Assembly (NCBI GenBank): GCA_004519485.1
Contig: CP038134.1
Location: 682,001 to 746,000, forward strand
Source: Nannochloropsis oceanica
Taxonomy: Eukaryota; Sar; Eustigmatophyceae; Eustigmatales; Monodopsidaceae
Reading direction: 5' to 3'
Length of the DNA stretch: 64,000 bases
In this document: in pieces, positions 1 to 11,369 of the stretch
Layout of the letters: each line of letters starts with the position of its first letter
Position numbering within the stretch: the stretch's first letter is position 1
Program-made: the position numbers and the translations under genes
The notes under the pieces: generated by a model
The model's database searches: none
What the model saw: the letters and a program-made list of their open reading frames with translations, nothing else
Told to the model about the DNA's origin: nothing

Positions 1-970
1 GAGCAGCCTTGCGCCAAACGGGAGACGAGAGTGGGAAAGCAAAGCTGTCCCTGGCGAGGAAAGGGAGATGATGACGAGCTTCCTTTCTCAAGGGGGAGGA
101 CATGGTCAGAAATATTGCATATGTGATTTTTCGACTATACATTCATCTTCTCATCCAAATTAAATTTGTGAGTATGCTTCTGTAATTGTCTGCCCCACGG
201 TGAGAATGGAATATCAATAAGAGATGAAGGCGAGCAAGAAGGAGGAGTAGGAGAGGTTTTACAAAAAGGAAGAGGAGGATGTCGAGATGAAAAGAACGCA
301 CACACACGAAGATTATATATATATATATGGAAAGAGAGACTGATGGATTGAGGGAGGAAGGAAGGAAGGTGTAAAGAGCAGAGATGGATTGTAGAGATAG
401 AACTTTCAATGGGGACACAAGCAAATACATTTCGCGGTGAAGAGAGTAGATGACCAAGTACAACAGCAAGACCGCAAGTCACAGAAGGGGAAACGCGCCA
501 CCAGTAGCGGGAGCACGCGGAGGGGAATTCTTTGTTTTCTATTTCGGGGTCTAGGTTCATTGATCGTCTGTCGGGAAGAGAGAAGAAAAGTGTGACGGGG
601 AGGATAGAGGGAGGAAGAAGAAGAGGCCGAGGAAGAGGCAGTGCGCAGTTTGTCAGAGCAGCCACGTAAGGGGTGGCGCCGACTCAAGCACCGATGGTGG
701 TAATAATATTCATCGAAAATAAATCATCATTTTTATTCGTTTGCAGTGCTTCTTCCGTGACGTCTTTGAGAGGCTCTCGGTCTTTGTTTGATGTAAGTAT
801 GATTATTTACATGACGAAAATGTTTACACGTGTTTCCTTTTCTTTCACCTTCCACTTCTCCTTTTCCTCTCTCATACATTCTCAAAATAATTTCTCCGCC
901 TCTTCCGAAATGACCGCCCATTCCTAAACACTCAGCCTCAATGGAGCTGCTGGTGCTGGTGGTGCTGCTG
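1..970. other. No supported gene; AG-rich flank
   Basis: I see open frames on the minus strand here, but they are low-complexity (Ser, Pro and Leu runs), show no domain and overlap one another in several frames. A short (TA)n run lies near 315-330. The stretch from about 670 to 970 is probably the 3' untranslated and downstream region of the SS18/SANT gene that ends at 971. Confidence 0.5.
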
Positions 971-2120
971 CTAACGGCCATTCACACTCGTCGAACGTGG
1001 GGCCGGCGGAGGCATCAGCACAGCAGCCGTGGCAACCGCCTCTGGTGTCAAGGTAGGAGGAAGAGGGGGAGGAAAATGAGGAGGAAGAGGTGCAGCGCCT
1101 CTACCTTGCGGGTGATGCTTCAGGCGATTGCGGACTTGGGTCTTGGATTTGGTGCCTACGTGCTGTGCGATCTTGGTGAAATCTGTTGGAAGCAAGGAGG
1201 GAGGAAAGGAAAAAGGAAAAGGAGGAAGATAGAATTGAAAGTACTATGAGAGGGAGGAAAGGAAAAAAATCACATATTTTTCCTTATGTGAGGTGAAGTG
1301 AAGTGGAGAAACGCAGAAGGACGAGGAATTTTTGGTCTTTGTCTGTCTGCTTCTAAGGCTACGCAACTTACTTGTGGTTTCGTACAGCCGAAGCGCTTCC
1401 AGAAGACGACCTTCCTCCACTGAACTCCAATACGATCCTGACCTGTCCTGTCGCAGCACTGTTGTTTGTTTCCATGAGTAAAGGCAGGGGCCGAGGATGA
1501 GAGGGAGGAGGCTTAGAGTTGGGAATCGAATCCCTTGGAGGGGAGAGAACACATACCGCCAAAGCCTATGACATTAAAAAATAGTTTTTTAAAAGGAGCT
1601 TCAAATACGAGTGCAGAAACCTCCCACCCTCCTTCCCTTCTTCCCCGTCTTCCTGTTCCCCCTTTACTGGCTCCCTGAGGTCCATCCCATCCCGACTTAC
1701 AGCTCTCAATGTGGTCCACATGTTGAGTAGTAGCCAGCATAGGGGGAAGCACAAAAACACCAGAAGCAGCAGTATCAGGATGACCGTAGTATTGTTGTTG
1801 TTGTTGTGGTGGTGGTGGTGGTGGTTGATGGTGCTGCTGTTGATGGTGCTGCTGCTGCAGCGGTTGCGGTTGGAGTAGTATTTGTGGCTGTGGTTGCTGC
1901 TGAAGCGCATTTTGAAAGAGAGATGGGTCGAAACTCATTTGTCCGACTAGAGGAAGATTCTCGGTTTCATTGTTCCCTACTAACTGGACTTTCATGAGCC
2001 CCATTGGCGTCTGTACAAGGGCTGAAGGGCCCGCGGCTGCCCCCCCACCCCCCCCTCCTCGTCCTGGCCCTCGTTCTCCTTTTTGATCTTGCTGCTGCTG
2101 TAGTTGTTGTTGTTGATAGC

Positions 2121-2152
<32 letters not shown>

Positions 2153-3075
2153 TGCTGCTGGAGAAGCTGCTGTTGGTAGACCATCGCTTGGTATTGCTGC
2201 TGGTGCTGCTGCAATATTTGCTGCTGTTGGAGGATATGCTGCTGCATCAGCTCTAGCTGCTGTTGTGGTTGTACCATTCCCCCTCCCCTTCCCCCTTCTC
2301 CACTTCCTTCTCTAACCTGCTGCTGCTGCTGCTGCTGCTGTTGAAGTGGTTGATGTTGTTGCCTCGGCTGCATCGATTGAAATCGCGCGTGCTGAGGCAT
2401 CATCATGAGCTGCTGCTGCAATTGTTGGGGTTGTTGTTGCTGTGACAGAGGTTGATAGATTATCCCCTCCCTCCCGTCTCCCTCTCCACTTCCTCCTCCC
2501 TTTCCACTTCCCTCCCCTCCTCTTTCTCCTCCTTCTTGCTGCGCAGGCACAAGAGCATTGCTTGTCGCAGCCGATAGGTCCCCTGCATTGTTCGGTTGGG
2601 CCTGTATTAATTGCTGCTGCGAAGGAACGGCGAGCGGCTGCGGCTGATTCGAGATTGTTTGCCCGATCCCTTGACCAATTTCAGATGCTGATGTTTCCTT
2701 AACAGTTGCTCTTTTTTGCTTGGGTAATTTCTTCATGGCCAGGTCCCGAAACGACTTATGGTGATACTCTTGACTGTCACATAGCTGAGTCAAGACCAAA
2801 AGGTTTTCCTGGAGCTGCCGTTGGTACTTAGCCGCCCGCACATTCTTGCCCAGACGCTGGCTTTCCGCGATGGCAAGAAGCAAGTCCTCGTTCTGATCTA
2901 GGACGATTGTCATGACGGAGAGCGCCACGGGCTGCCTCTGCTGCAGGACCTGCCGTGGTTGTCGCTGCTTGACCTTCGGTTGCTGCGGTTGCTGCTGCGG
3001 CGGCGGCGACAGAGGCTGTGGTCCTTCTGATGTCGCTGATGCAGCGGATGCTGCAAGGAAAGAGGGAGGCTCCAT
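971..3075 (-). CDS. SS18/GIF-like (SSXT) coactivator with C-terminal MYB/SANT repeat
   Basis: Predicted nuclear transcription coactivator of about 557 residues in three exons: 3075-1701, 1458-1372 and 1182-971, with donors gtaagt and acceptors AACAACAG and TCCAACAG. All joins keep the frame. Residues about 52-102 match the SSXT domain of SS18 and plant GIF/AN3 proteins (DQNEDLLLAIAESQRLGK, then YQRQLQENLLVL). Known members bind chromatin remodellers (SWI/SNF) or GRF factors. Residues about 150-430 are Gln-rich with long poly-Q, as in that family. Exons 2 and 3 encode one MYB/SANT repeat (YWSSVEEGRLLEALRLYE, then TKIAQHVGTKSKTQVRNRL), which known SS18/GIF proteins lack. The tail is Pro-rich. 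An in-frame ATG at 3189 is separated from 3075 by a stop unless an unseen intron intervenes, so I chose 3075. Domain calls are from motif reading; the fusion depends on the two splice joins. Confidence 0.75.
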
Positions 3076-3396
3076 CCTAATAAGAAAAATGTGTCCGGAT
3101 CATCCTGTTGTCGAGTATGGTGGATGTATGAGTGGTGTGAAAGGAACGACGAGTGTCAGTGCCGGTTCTTCGCTCATGACGCCATCCATCTGACCTGCAC
3201 CCCGACATCCCCTCCGACTCAACCAGAAGGGAAAATTCACTTGGACCGCCGAGCATATAACAGTGGTCAGAAGCAACACACTAGCGGAAGAAGATAAGAA
3301 CGAGCCCCTGGACAGTCTTATTAATGTATTCCTTCGGTTTTTCTGTTGTACTTTACTTCTAATATGTACAAATACCCCCCTAATATTTCGCCTTTC

Positions 3397-5172
3397 TTAC
3401 AAAACCCTCGGCCTCCCACCCTCTCCCTCCCCTTCCTGACATAACAGCTGTTGACGCAAATCGTTCGTCCCGGCTTCCATGCGCTGCAGACTTTCCTTCA
3501 AATCCAAGAGCTCCGCTTGGGTAATTTCTTGATACACTCGCGCGTCCTTCACAGCGTTCTGGCTCTTCTCCAGCTTTTTTTGGCATCGCCGCATATCATG
3601 CCGCATCTGCTCCCTTTCCACCTCTGACGCCTTCGCCTCCGCTTTCAATCGGGCCACTGTGGCCTTCACTGTTTCTTGCTCCCGCTCCAGCTGACGAATT
3701 TGAGCACGCAATTCCACCTCGGCACGTGCTTTAGACTCAGCCAACGTATCGATTTCCATGCGGGCTTTCGCCTCGGCTTGGGCTGTTGCTGCGTTTGCTG
3801 CTAACTCAGCCTGTATCTTGGCTGTTGAAAGTGCATCATTCTCGTATCTTAGCTGCTCTTGCCTTATGGAGAGTTCAGCTACGAGTGCTTCCATTTCTTC
3901 CACCCTGCCAAATATACGTTTGGCTCCCTCACTCGCCTGCCGGGCAAGCAACGCCCGCTCTTGCCCCCTCACCTTCTGTCTGAGCTCCTTCTCTAGTTGA
4001 CGAATGTAGATCTTGGCCTTGATGTATTTCCCTCTCAATCCTTCTTCTTCTTCGTGCTGCTGCTGTAGCTGTATCTGGCTGGTTATGGCGGTTGCTCCGG
4101 CTATTGCTGCCTTTTCCTCCTCTTCCCTGATGATAGCCTCTCGTCCTCGTGCCGTGACTTTGCAGAAAGATGAGACGGGCATACGTCCGTTGGAGAGTGT
4201 GGGACAGAATGTAGTGGACACGTCGGTTCCCGTCGCGGTTGCTGCTGCCGCTGGGGAAGTTCTCAAGCTACGCATCCGCTGCGGACTGCTGCTTCTGCTG
4301 TTGTCGTTACTGTTGCTGCTGGTAAGCATATTGTTGTGAGCGGCTATGGCTACCATGTTGTCTTGCAGCCGATTCCGCCTTTGTAGCAGGCGGAGGAGCA
4401 AGAGGGTGGATGCCAACTGGTCTTGCACGTTGCCCAGGGCTGCTAAATCTGCTTGTGTGAAAGGGCTATCTGCTTCGTCTTGGCTCCCTAGAGACCGCTG
4501 CCGCTTTATGATCTGCACCACTCCCAAGACAAGCCCTGCTCGGTCCACAACTCTTGCGACTAGGCATGCGCCCCCCGGTAGCAAGGGCTCCTCTTCTTGC
4601 AGCGCACAGACCAATGCATGCGCAGCCGAGGCCTTCTCAGGATCCTGCTCGTCCTCCTCTCGCCGTGCTTCCACGGGCACCCGCGCCACCTCACGCTGTC
4701 CATCTTCATCGACTAACCAGCTCTGAAGATACACTTTGCCATCGTTTTCCGCCACGGTGTCGAGCAGATAGAGGTGCGCCCGTCGACCGGCTACTGCCTC
4801 CAACACAAGTCTTTCTGCAGCGTTGCACAGTAAGAAGGGGTCGTCGATTACAATCTCCGGGTCAGTAGAGGATGACGAGGCACACTTCGAATTGAAAGCA
4901 TCACCGTTCCCTGCACTGAGCAGGATTTCATTTACGTATGCGTGATATCCCTCCAAGCGCGCAAGCTCATCGACACACTGCTTTAGGTCTGCCTCCCGCT
5001 CATCGAGGCTCTCTTGCAGCACTTTGCAGGTGTCCCGCTCGAATTGCCATAGGGTCGACAGCTCATGCATGTTGTGATTGCGCTGTGGTGATAAGGATGG
5101 CACGGTTGTTTGTGCATGGCGTGGAGTCTCGGCAAAAGGGGGCGAGGCGGCCAACGGCCGTATATCAGGCAT
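3397..5172 (-). CDS. GAF-like domain and coiled-coil protein, function unknown
   Basis: Single-exon protein of 591 residues. Residues about 45-80 form a short predicted coiled coil. Residues about 105-270 look like a GAF-type sensor domain: alternating hydrophobic strands with phrases such as RRAHLYLLD and GLVLGVVQIIKRQ, then a helix with TQADLAALGNVQDQLA. After a Ser/Asn/Thr-rich linker, residues about 370-575 are Ala/Glu/Arg/Gln-rich heptads typical of a long parallel coiled coil. GAF domains usually bind small ligands or mediate dimerisation. I see no catalytic module attached, so the ligand and role cannot be stated. It is transcribed away from the folylpolyglutamate synthase gene, with about 417 bases between the two start codons. 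Confidence 0.7.
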   Translation of the reverse strand: MPDIRPLAASPPFAETPRHAQTTVPSLSPQRNHNMHELSTLWQFERDTCKVLQESLDEREADLKQCVDELARLEGYHAYVNEILLSAGNGDAFNSKCASSSSTDPEIVIDDPFLLCNAAERLVLEAVAGRRAHLYLLDTVAENDGKVYLQSWLVDEDGQREVARVPVEARREEDEQDPEKASAAHALVCALQEEEPLLPGGACLVARVVDRAGLVLGVVQIIKRQRSLGSQDEADSPFTQADLAALGNVQDQLASTLLLLRLLQRRNRLQDNMVAIAAHNNMLTSSNSNDNSRSSSPQRMRSLRTSPAAAATATGTDVSTTFCPTLSNGRMPVSSFCKVTARGREAIIREEEEKAAIAGATAITSQIQLQQQHEEEEGLRGKYIKAKIYIRQLEKELRQKVRGQERALLARQASEGAKRIFGRVEEMEALVAELSIRQEQLRYENDALSTAKIQAELAANAATAQAEAKARMEIDTLAESKARAEVELRAQIRQLEREQETVKATVARLKAEAKASEVEREQMRHDMRRCQKKLEKSQNAVKDARVYQEITQAELLDLKESLQRMEAGTNDLRQQLLCQEGEGEGGRPRVL

Positions 5173-5589
5173 AACGTCCCCGCTGTCGGCGAGTCAGGCT
5201 GATTGCACCCTCTCGGTAGACATGACGTGCTTTGCCAGCCGACCTGGTGGCTTACCCTGTAGACATAAGGGTGGTAATCGGGAAACATGTGAGAGGGGCG
5301 ATGTAGAGAAATGAGAAGAGAAAAAGATAAGGAGTTTTTTTTTTTTTAAGAAAAAAGGGAGGAGCATTGGACGCACACAGATTGAGACTCACACGCCTGT
5401 CACACCAAACCCCGAACATCTCCTTGTACAGAATAAGCCTACGCCTTCCTTGTTGTGCCGGTACTACTGCTGCTTTCTACCGGCCATCTTGTACATCATT
5501 TGCAATAGCCTCCCGCCATACCGGCCCGACCTCCTCCCCCTCCCTTAGTCAAAGTTCCCCTCCCAAATCCAGCTTTTCCTGCGAAAGCC
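5173..5589. promoter_or_regulatory. Shared divergent promoter region
   Basis: This gap separates the start codons of two oppositely transcribed genes, so it must contain both promoters and 5' leaders. It includes a 13-base T run near 5335. I see no convincing TATA box or other named motif. Confidence 0.4.
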
Positions 5590-7062
5590 ATGGCCTCCGC
5601 AAACATGTCGCGGTATGAGACGCTGGTACGGAAGCTGTACCAGGTGAATTTGTACTGCACTGCCAAGTTGGGCCTGGAAAACATTCAGGCGTTGCATCAG
5701 GCCAGTGGCAGCCCTCTGAAGCGGGTGCCAAATATTATCCACGTGGGCGGGACTAACGGCAAAGGGTCGGTGGCTTTCAAGCTGGCCAAGGCCTTGGAGT
5801 ACTCCCACATCCGGACGGGTCTTTTCGTATCCCCACACATTGCCAGCTTTCGGGAGCGCATGCAGGTGGACGGGCAGTTGATCACCGAGGCAGAGGTAGA
5901 GGAGCTTTTGGGAGAGGTGTTGCGAGTCCGCGAAGTTCAAGCAATCCCAGCTACATTTTTTGAAATCACAACTGCACTGGCCTTTAACTTCTTTTCTCGT
6001 CGGCAGCTGGGGGCAGCGGTGATAGAAGTGGGTTTGGGCGGGCGTTTGGACGCGACCAACATTATTCATCCTCGCCTCTCCATCATCACGTCTATTGGCC
6101 TCGAGCACACCAGGATCCTCGGCACCACCATTCAAGCAATAGCACGCGAAAAGGCGGGTATTATCAAGCCCGGTGTGCCTGTCGTTCTGGGCCCACACGT
6201 TCCCCATGACTTGCTGGGCTCCATCGCTGCCGAGCGTAGCGCGCCCGTCCTGCTGGTGCCCAAGGGGCCCTACCCGAATTTTGAAGAGGAAAACACTGCC
6301 ATTGCCCGCACCGCACTCAATCACCTGCGGACGTCCAGCCCGCCCTTGGCCTGGTCACAAGGTGCAGATACCGAGGCAGCTTTGGTGCGAGGCCTGCAGA
6401 GTCGGCCCCCGTGTCGGTTTGAAGAGTTAGAGCGACAGGTGGCCGGCCAAACAGTGCGGGTCGTCCTGGACGTGGGGCACAACCCCCCCGCCCTCCGCCG
6501 GCTCTTCGAACGCCTTCTTTCCCCAACGAAACGAGACATGAAAACGCAAAAGATTAGCGCGTTGACTGAGGCTGAGAAACCGGTGATTCGCCTCGTGCTT
6601 GGGCTATCAGCAGATAAGGACATTACGGAGTGCCTTCAAACAGTCCTCCAGTTCGTTGACCCTTCTCACGTACACATAATCCAAGCCCGCCACCCACGCG
6701 CCGCTGCACCGCAAGCCCTTGTCTCCGCCGCTGCTTCTTTAGGCGCGCCATTGCCGAGGATGAATTATGGGTATGCGAACATCAAAGAAGGGATTGGCGC
6801 TGCTCTCCACGCAGCCGTGAGTGCATATGGGGGTGGGGACCGAGATGAACAAAAGCGACCAGAAACAGTGGTGGTATGTGGGACATTTTTCATCATGGGC
6901 GAGGTCAGAGAAGCGCTGGGTCTTACCGAACCTCATGACTCGGCAGTGATAGCGGAAGTTGCGGGTGCACAGTTTGCGGCGGCGCAAGAACTGTTTGAGA
7001 ATGTGCCTTCATCCCTCCCCCCCCGGTCGTCCTCGTCGTTGTCGACGATCAACGGTGGGTAG
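5590..7062 (+). CDS. FPGS: Folylpolyglutamate synthase / dihydrofolate synthase (Mur ligase family)
   Basis: Single-exon, 490 residues, complete. The enzyme adds glutamates to folates using ATP, which retains folate cofactors in the cell or organelle. Family hallmarks are present in order: the ATP P-loop GGTNGKGSV at about residues 53-61, SPHIASFRERM at about 80-90, VIEVGLGGRLDATN (the Mg-binding region), GLEHTRILG, and REKAGIIKPG. The C-terminal domain has RFEEL and LDVGHNPPAL. It could be FPGS alone or bifunctional with dihydrofolate synthase; sequence motifs do not separate these. The N-terminus (MASANMSRYETLVRKLY) has no obvious transit peptide, so a cytosolic form is the simplest reading. 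The Ser-rich C-terminal end is unremarkable. Confidence 0.93.
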   Translation: MASANMSRYETLVRKLYQVNLYCTAKLGLENIQALHQASGSPLKRVPNIIHVGGTNGKGSVAFKLAKALEYSHIRTGLFVSPHIASFRERMQVDGQLITEAEVEELLGEVLRVREVQAIPATFFEITTALAFNFFSRRQLGAAVIEVGLGGRLDATNIIHPRLSIITSIGLEHTRILGTTIQAIAREKAGIIKPGVPVVLGPHVPHDLLGSIAAERSAPVLLVPKGPYPNFEEENTAIARTALNHLRTSSPPLAWSQGADTEAALVRGLQSRPPCRFEELERQVAGQTVRVVLDVGHNPPALRRLFERLLSPTKRDMKTQKISALTEAEKPVIRLVLGLSADKDITECLQTVLQFVDPSHVHIIQARHPRAAAPQALVSAAASLGAPLPRMNYGYANIKEGIGAALHAAVSAYGGGDRDEQKRPETVVVCGTFFIMGEVREALGLTEPHDSAVIAEVAGAQFAAAQELFENVPSSLPPRSSSSLSTINGG

Positions 7063-7776
7063 GAAATTAAATCGCTTACGTCAGTGAAAAGCGTATCAAT
7101 GCTTTTCCTTTTGTTATTCAGAATGAAATTTGAATCTTGCCTTTTGTAGCTCAGTGTGAGAATGTGTGTGGAAGTGGATGTGTGCGGGTATGGACATGGC
7201 TGGGATGTACAGAATGGCTAAGAACATGAACAGAATCACGTATACCCCAGGAAAAGGTGAGAGTTGATAAACGTGGTAATATAGCAAGGGGGAAATGATA
7301 ATTAAGTAAAACAAGTCCTACTTGTTCGAAACAAAAGTAGTAAGCAGATTGTCACGTCTCCTCCTTATTCCCTTCTTCGCACTTTTTCTTCTTCCATCTT
7401 CCACACAACCCTCCTTCCCTCCTTTCCCGCCTTCACCTCCGCTTGTGAATGAGTGTCTGCCTTTTGTATTTATTATATTCTAATGGCAAAAAGAGAAACA
7501 CAGTACCTTTTCTTTGTATCCTTCCCTCCTTCCCTTCCTCTCCTCGTGTCTTCATCTCCCCTCGTTGGGAACCGCGACGTATTGGTTGGCTCTTCGACCA
7601 CCCGTTTCACTCCTGTTAGTCCCCACTGACCCTGATTCACGCCAGAAAGAGGAGCATTTGGACACACAGACTGCCGGATCCAAAACACACACTTCGCCAT
7701 CCACGGTAACTCACTATCCTGCAGCTTTTTCCGCCTTCTTTGTCCATCCTTGGATGTGTTATACGAGAAGCGACAC
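7063..7776. other. Convergent intergenic region
   Basis: It lies between the 3' ends of the FPGS gene (plus strand) and the plastid EF-G gene (minus strand) and should hold both 3' untranslated regions. Pyrimidine-rich on the plus strand from about 7360 to 7570. No gene seen. Confidence 0.5.
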
Positions 7777-10378
7777 CTACTCCTCGTCGTCATCAACCAC
7801 CTTCTTCCCGTACTTCTTCACCACCTCCTCCTGCACATTCGGCGGAACAACATCATACGCATTCAGCTCCATAGAATAAGACGCGCGTCCCTTGCTCATG
7901 GATCGCAACGACGACACGTACTGGAACATGTTCGCCAAGGGCACCATCGCCTCCACCGTCTTGGCGTTTCCCCTCTCTCCCAGCTCGGCAATCTGTCCAC
8001 GCCTCGAGTTAATGTCGCCAATAACATCCCCCATGTATTCCTCCGGCGTCACCACCTCTACCTTCATCATCGGTTCCATCAACTTTGACCCTGCTTTCCT
8101 CAACCCCTCCCTGGCGGCCGCCCTTCCGGCAATCTCGAAGGCCAGCACTGAGGAGTCCACATCGTGGAAAGCGCCATCCACCAGCGTGGCCTTAAGCCCC
8201 TGCACCGGGAAGCCCGCGAGTACACCATTGCCCATCACGCTCTCCACGCCCTTCAGCACACCGGGAATATACTCCTTCGGAATCGCCCCGCCCTTGATCT
8301 GGGTATCGAACTCAAAGTTCTTCCTCTCCTTCTTCTTCCCATCCGCATCCTCTCCACCGCCGATCTCCTCCTCTGTCATGGGTTCGAAACGGATCTTGAC
8401 ACGAGCAAACTGCCCTGAGCCACCCGTCTGCTTCTTGTGGGTATAGTCAACATCCGCCGCGCGAGTAATTGCCTCCCTGTACGCCACCTGCGGCGCGCCT
8501 ACATTGCATTCCACCTTAAACTCACGCTTCATCCTATCAACAATAATCTCGAGATGCAGTTCCCCCATCCCCTGGATGATACTTTGTCCCGTCTCCTCGT
8601 CACGGGAAAATCGGAAGGATGGGTCCTCGGCCGCCAGGCGCATTAAGGCCATGCCCATCTTCTCGGTATCCGCTTTGGTCTTGGGCTCGACCGCAATACT
8701 TATCACGGGATCTGGGAAGTCCATCTTCTCCAGAATAACGGGATTCTCCTTATCACACAAGGTCTCGCCGGTGATCGTGTCCTTCAGACCAACAATGGCG
8801 ACGATGTCCCCAGCCCGAGCACTCTTCAGCTCTGTGCGGGAGTTAGCATGCATCTCCAACATGCGCCCTACTCGCTCCTGCTTGTTTTTCGGAGAGTTCA
8901 GCACCGAAGAGCCGGCATCGAGCACACCAGAGTAGATACGCGCAAAAGTCAAGGGCCCCACGAAAGGATCATTCATGATCTTGAACGCCAAAGCTGAGAA
9001 AGGCACTTCATCATCAGACGCGCGGGAGGTCGGCTCGCCCGTCAATAAAATACCCTGAATCGGCTCCACCTCAGTGGGGGACGGCATGTAGTCCACCACA
9101 GCGTCAAGCAAGGGCTGAACGCCCTTGTTCTTGAACGCAGAGCCCGTAAGCACAGGGACGAAGTGCTGTTGCAACGACCCCTTACGAATGCATTTCTTGA
9201 GCACCTCAACCGACGGCTCCTTCCCGTCAAGGTACTCCATCAGGACCTCCTCGTCCTCCTCAACTGCCTGCTCCACCATCTTCTCGCGCCACTCCGTCGC
9301 CAATGCCTTGAGGTCGTCGGAGACCTTGCTGCACTCCATGACGGGAGTCACGTCGAACTTGGCGCCCAACTCCTCATCCTGCCAGGTGATCGCCTCCATG
9401 CGCACCAGGTCAATGACACCGAGAAAGTCGGACTCAGCTCCGATGGGTAACTGCAAGACAATGGGGTTAGCGCCCAAGTTTTTACGAATCATATCCACGC
9501 ATCGGTAGAAGTTCGCACCCATGCGGTCCATCTTGTTCACGAAGCACATGCGAGGTACCTTGTACTTGTTCGCCTGTCGCCATACTGTCTCAGACTGGGG
9601 TTCAACCCCTGCCACACCATCAAAAACAGCTACTGCACCGTCCAACACACGCAACGAGCGCTCCACCTCCAAGGTGAAATCGACGTGGCCAGGCGTATCG
9701 ATGATGTTGATGCGATAGTCTTTCCAAAAGCAAGTGGTGGCGGCGGAGGTAATGGTAATCCCACGCTCCTGCTCTTGCTCCATCCAGTCCATCGTCGCTG
9801 CACCCTCGTGCACCTCCCCAATCTTGTAGGATTTGCCGGTGTAATACAGGATGCGCTCTGTGGTGGTGGTCTTCCCCGCATCAATGTGCGCCATAATACC
9901 GATGTTCCTGTAGTCTGCCAGGGGCGTGATACGGCCCTCGGACGCGGTCTTACTGGCCGGCTTGGCTTCAGCGGCCGTGCTCATGAATAGCGCCATCCGT
10001 CTGTGTATGTGGAGTGGTCGTGGATTAAAGGGGTGGATAGGTGAGTATTAGGATGTCAGGCTCAACACGACGACAAGCACTCGTGGGCTGACGACGAGAG
10101 ATATGGAACAAAGCGGAGGTGATTCGTCAGAGGACTGCCATGAAACCCAGATGGAGGCACGGTCAGAGCTAAAGGCATCATAGCACATATAAACGAAAGA
10201 TAGAAATGTGCACGCATCGAGGGATGGAAAGGATAGGCTTGCAAGCTTACCTGGCCACAGGAGAAGGCCCATTGTGCTCTTGGAGGGTGGTGGACCGCAG
10301 GGGCGCCAGTGTGCTGGGCACAAAGGCAGCCACTTGCCCCAATCCTGCGAGCAGGACTGAGCCGGAAAGCAAACGCAT
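7777..10378 (-). CDS. Plastid translation elongation factor G
   Basis: Two exons: 10378-10251 and 10000-7777, with donor gtaagc, acceptor ACATACACAG and an in-frame phase-2 join giving about 783 residues. The factor uses GTP to move tRNA and mRNA through the ribosome. Exon 2 carries the GTPase motifs [15 protein letters not shown] (G1), [10 protein letters not shown] (G2), DTPGHVDF (G3) and NKMDRMGA (G4), then the elongation factor domains II-V; length and sequence are bacterial/organellar in type. Exon 1 encodes a hydrophobic signal followed by QVAAFVPS, the ASAFAP-like junction used for import into secondary plastids, so I assign it to the plastid rather than the mitochondrion. Without exon 1 the product would start at an internal Met and lose this targeting sequence. 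The C-terminus is acidic (VDDDEE). Confidence 0.92.
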
Positions 10379-11369
10379 TTTCACCTCTGTGTTGATGAGG
10401 AGGGGAAATGATAGTCAAAATACTTGAGAAAATGGAGTGCAGTGAGGGGTGGCCTCGTACGTGGAGGCACCAGCCAACTCAAAGATTGCAACTGCTGTTG
10501 AGACACGCGGGCTTGGACCAATGACCATGGAAACGCGCCATCCACCGTGTCCTCTACTAGTATACACTCGTGGTGCACGCATAGTAGATAGTGTGCTAAG
10601 GGATTTTGGAATTCACCCGGACCACCCGGACTCAAGATACACGAGAGTCGTGCTGGCGCTTTCCTGCGTTTCCTGCTGCCTCAGCAAAAGCAAGCAATCA
10701 TCCGCTAGAGCCGATGTGTGGATGAACAGGAAGCGAGTCACCTCGATTTTACCCCCCTGAAAAGGTAATCGAAAAGTGAACAACGCGGGCATTTTAAAAA
10801 AACAATCATGCCTTCTTTAGACTTTATCAGGTTGTTATTGCGTTGTTTCGATGGCTGTACCTTGTGAGTCCTGCTCCGTGCCCTTGGACGCACTCCTACC
10901 CTCCCCACCCATTCGCTTTTATTCGCTTTTCCCTCGTAACTCTCTAAGTGCATCAAACAGAAATTAAAAAGCAAATACAATATTGCCTGCTCAATTCCTG
11001 CTGCAGAAGCTTTTTGTTTCTTTCATACGTCGTTCGAACTTGAGCATGGTCTAATTGAGCCGGATCCGAGGAGGACAGCATAGGGACGGGGAAGAAAAGG
11101 AACGACACATAGACTCGCACAACCACTAACCAATAAATACGGAAAAACCCAGGCACAGACAGCACATTGAGGACTACTGCACAAAAGCCACCACAGATAA
11201 AACACATAAAACACACACGTTCCTATGGACCTTTTTTCACCCCCCTCTCTTTCCTCCAAACTTGACTATCGGAAAAGAGAAACCGCGCACGTATGTATAT
11301 ATGATAAAACTGCTACTCTGACTCAGAAACAAACAGAACACACAGAACAAACATACGGACACACGTCTC
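10379..11369. other. Intergenic, upstream of plastid EF-G
   Basis: This stretch of about 1 kb lies between the 5' end of EF-G and the 3' end of the next minus-strand gene, so it should hold the EF-G promoter and the other gene's 3' untranslated region. Open frames here are short and without domains. No RNA gene seen. Confidence 0.5.

Noticed and set aside
135-687. Several overlapping minus-strand open frames of 93-176 residues
   Set aside because: They overlap each other in three frames, are rich in Ser/Pro/Leu runs and carry no domain; they follow from purine-rich plus-strand sequence.
3076-3189. Upstream in-frame ATG (3189) as start of the SSXT/SANT gene
   Set aside because: An in-frame stop lies before 3075, and the only intron that would remove it has a weak gtcgtt donor; kept only as a remote option.
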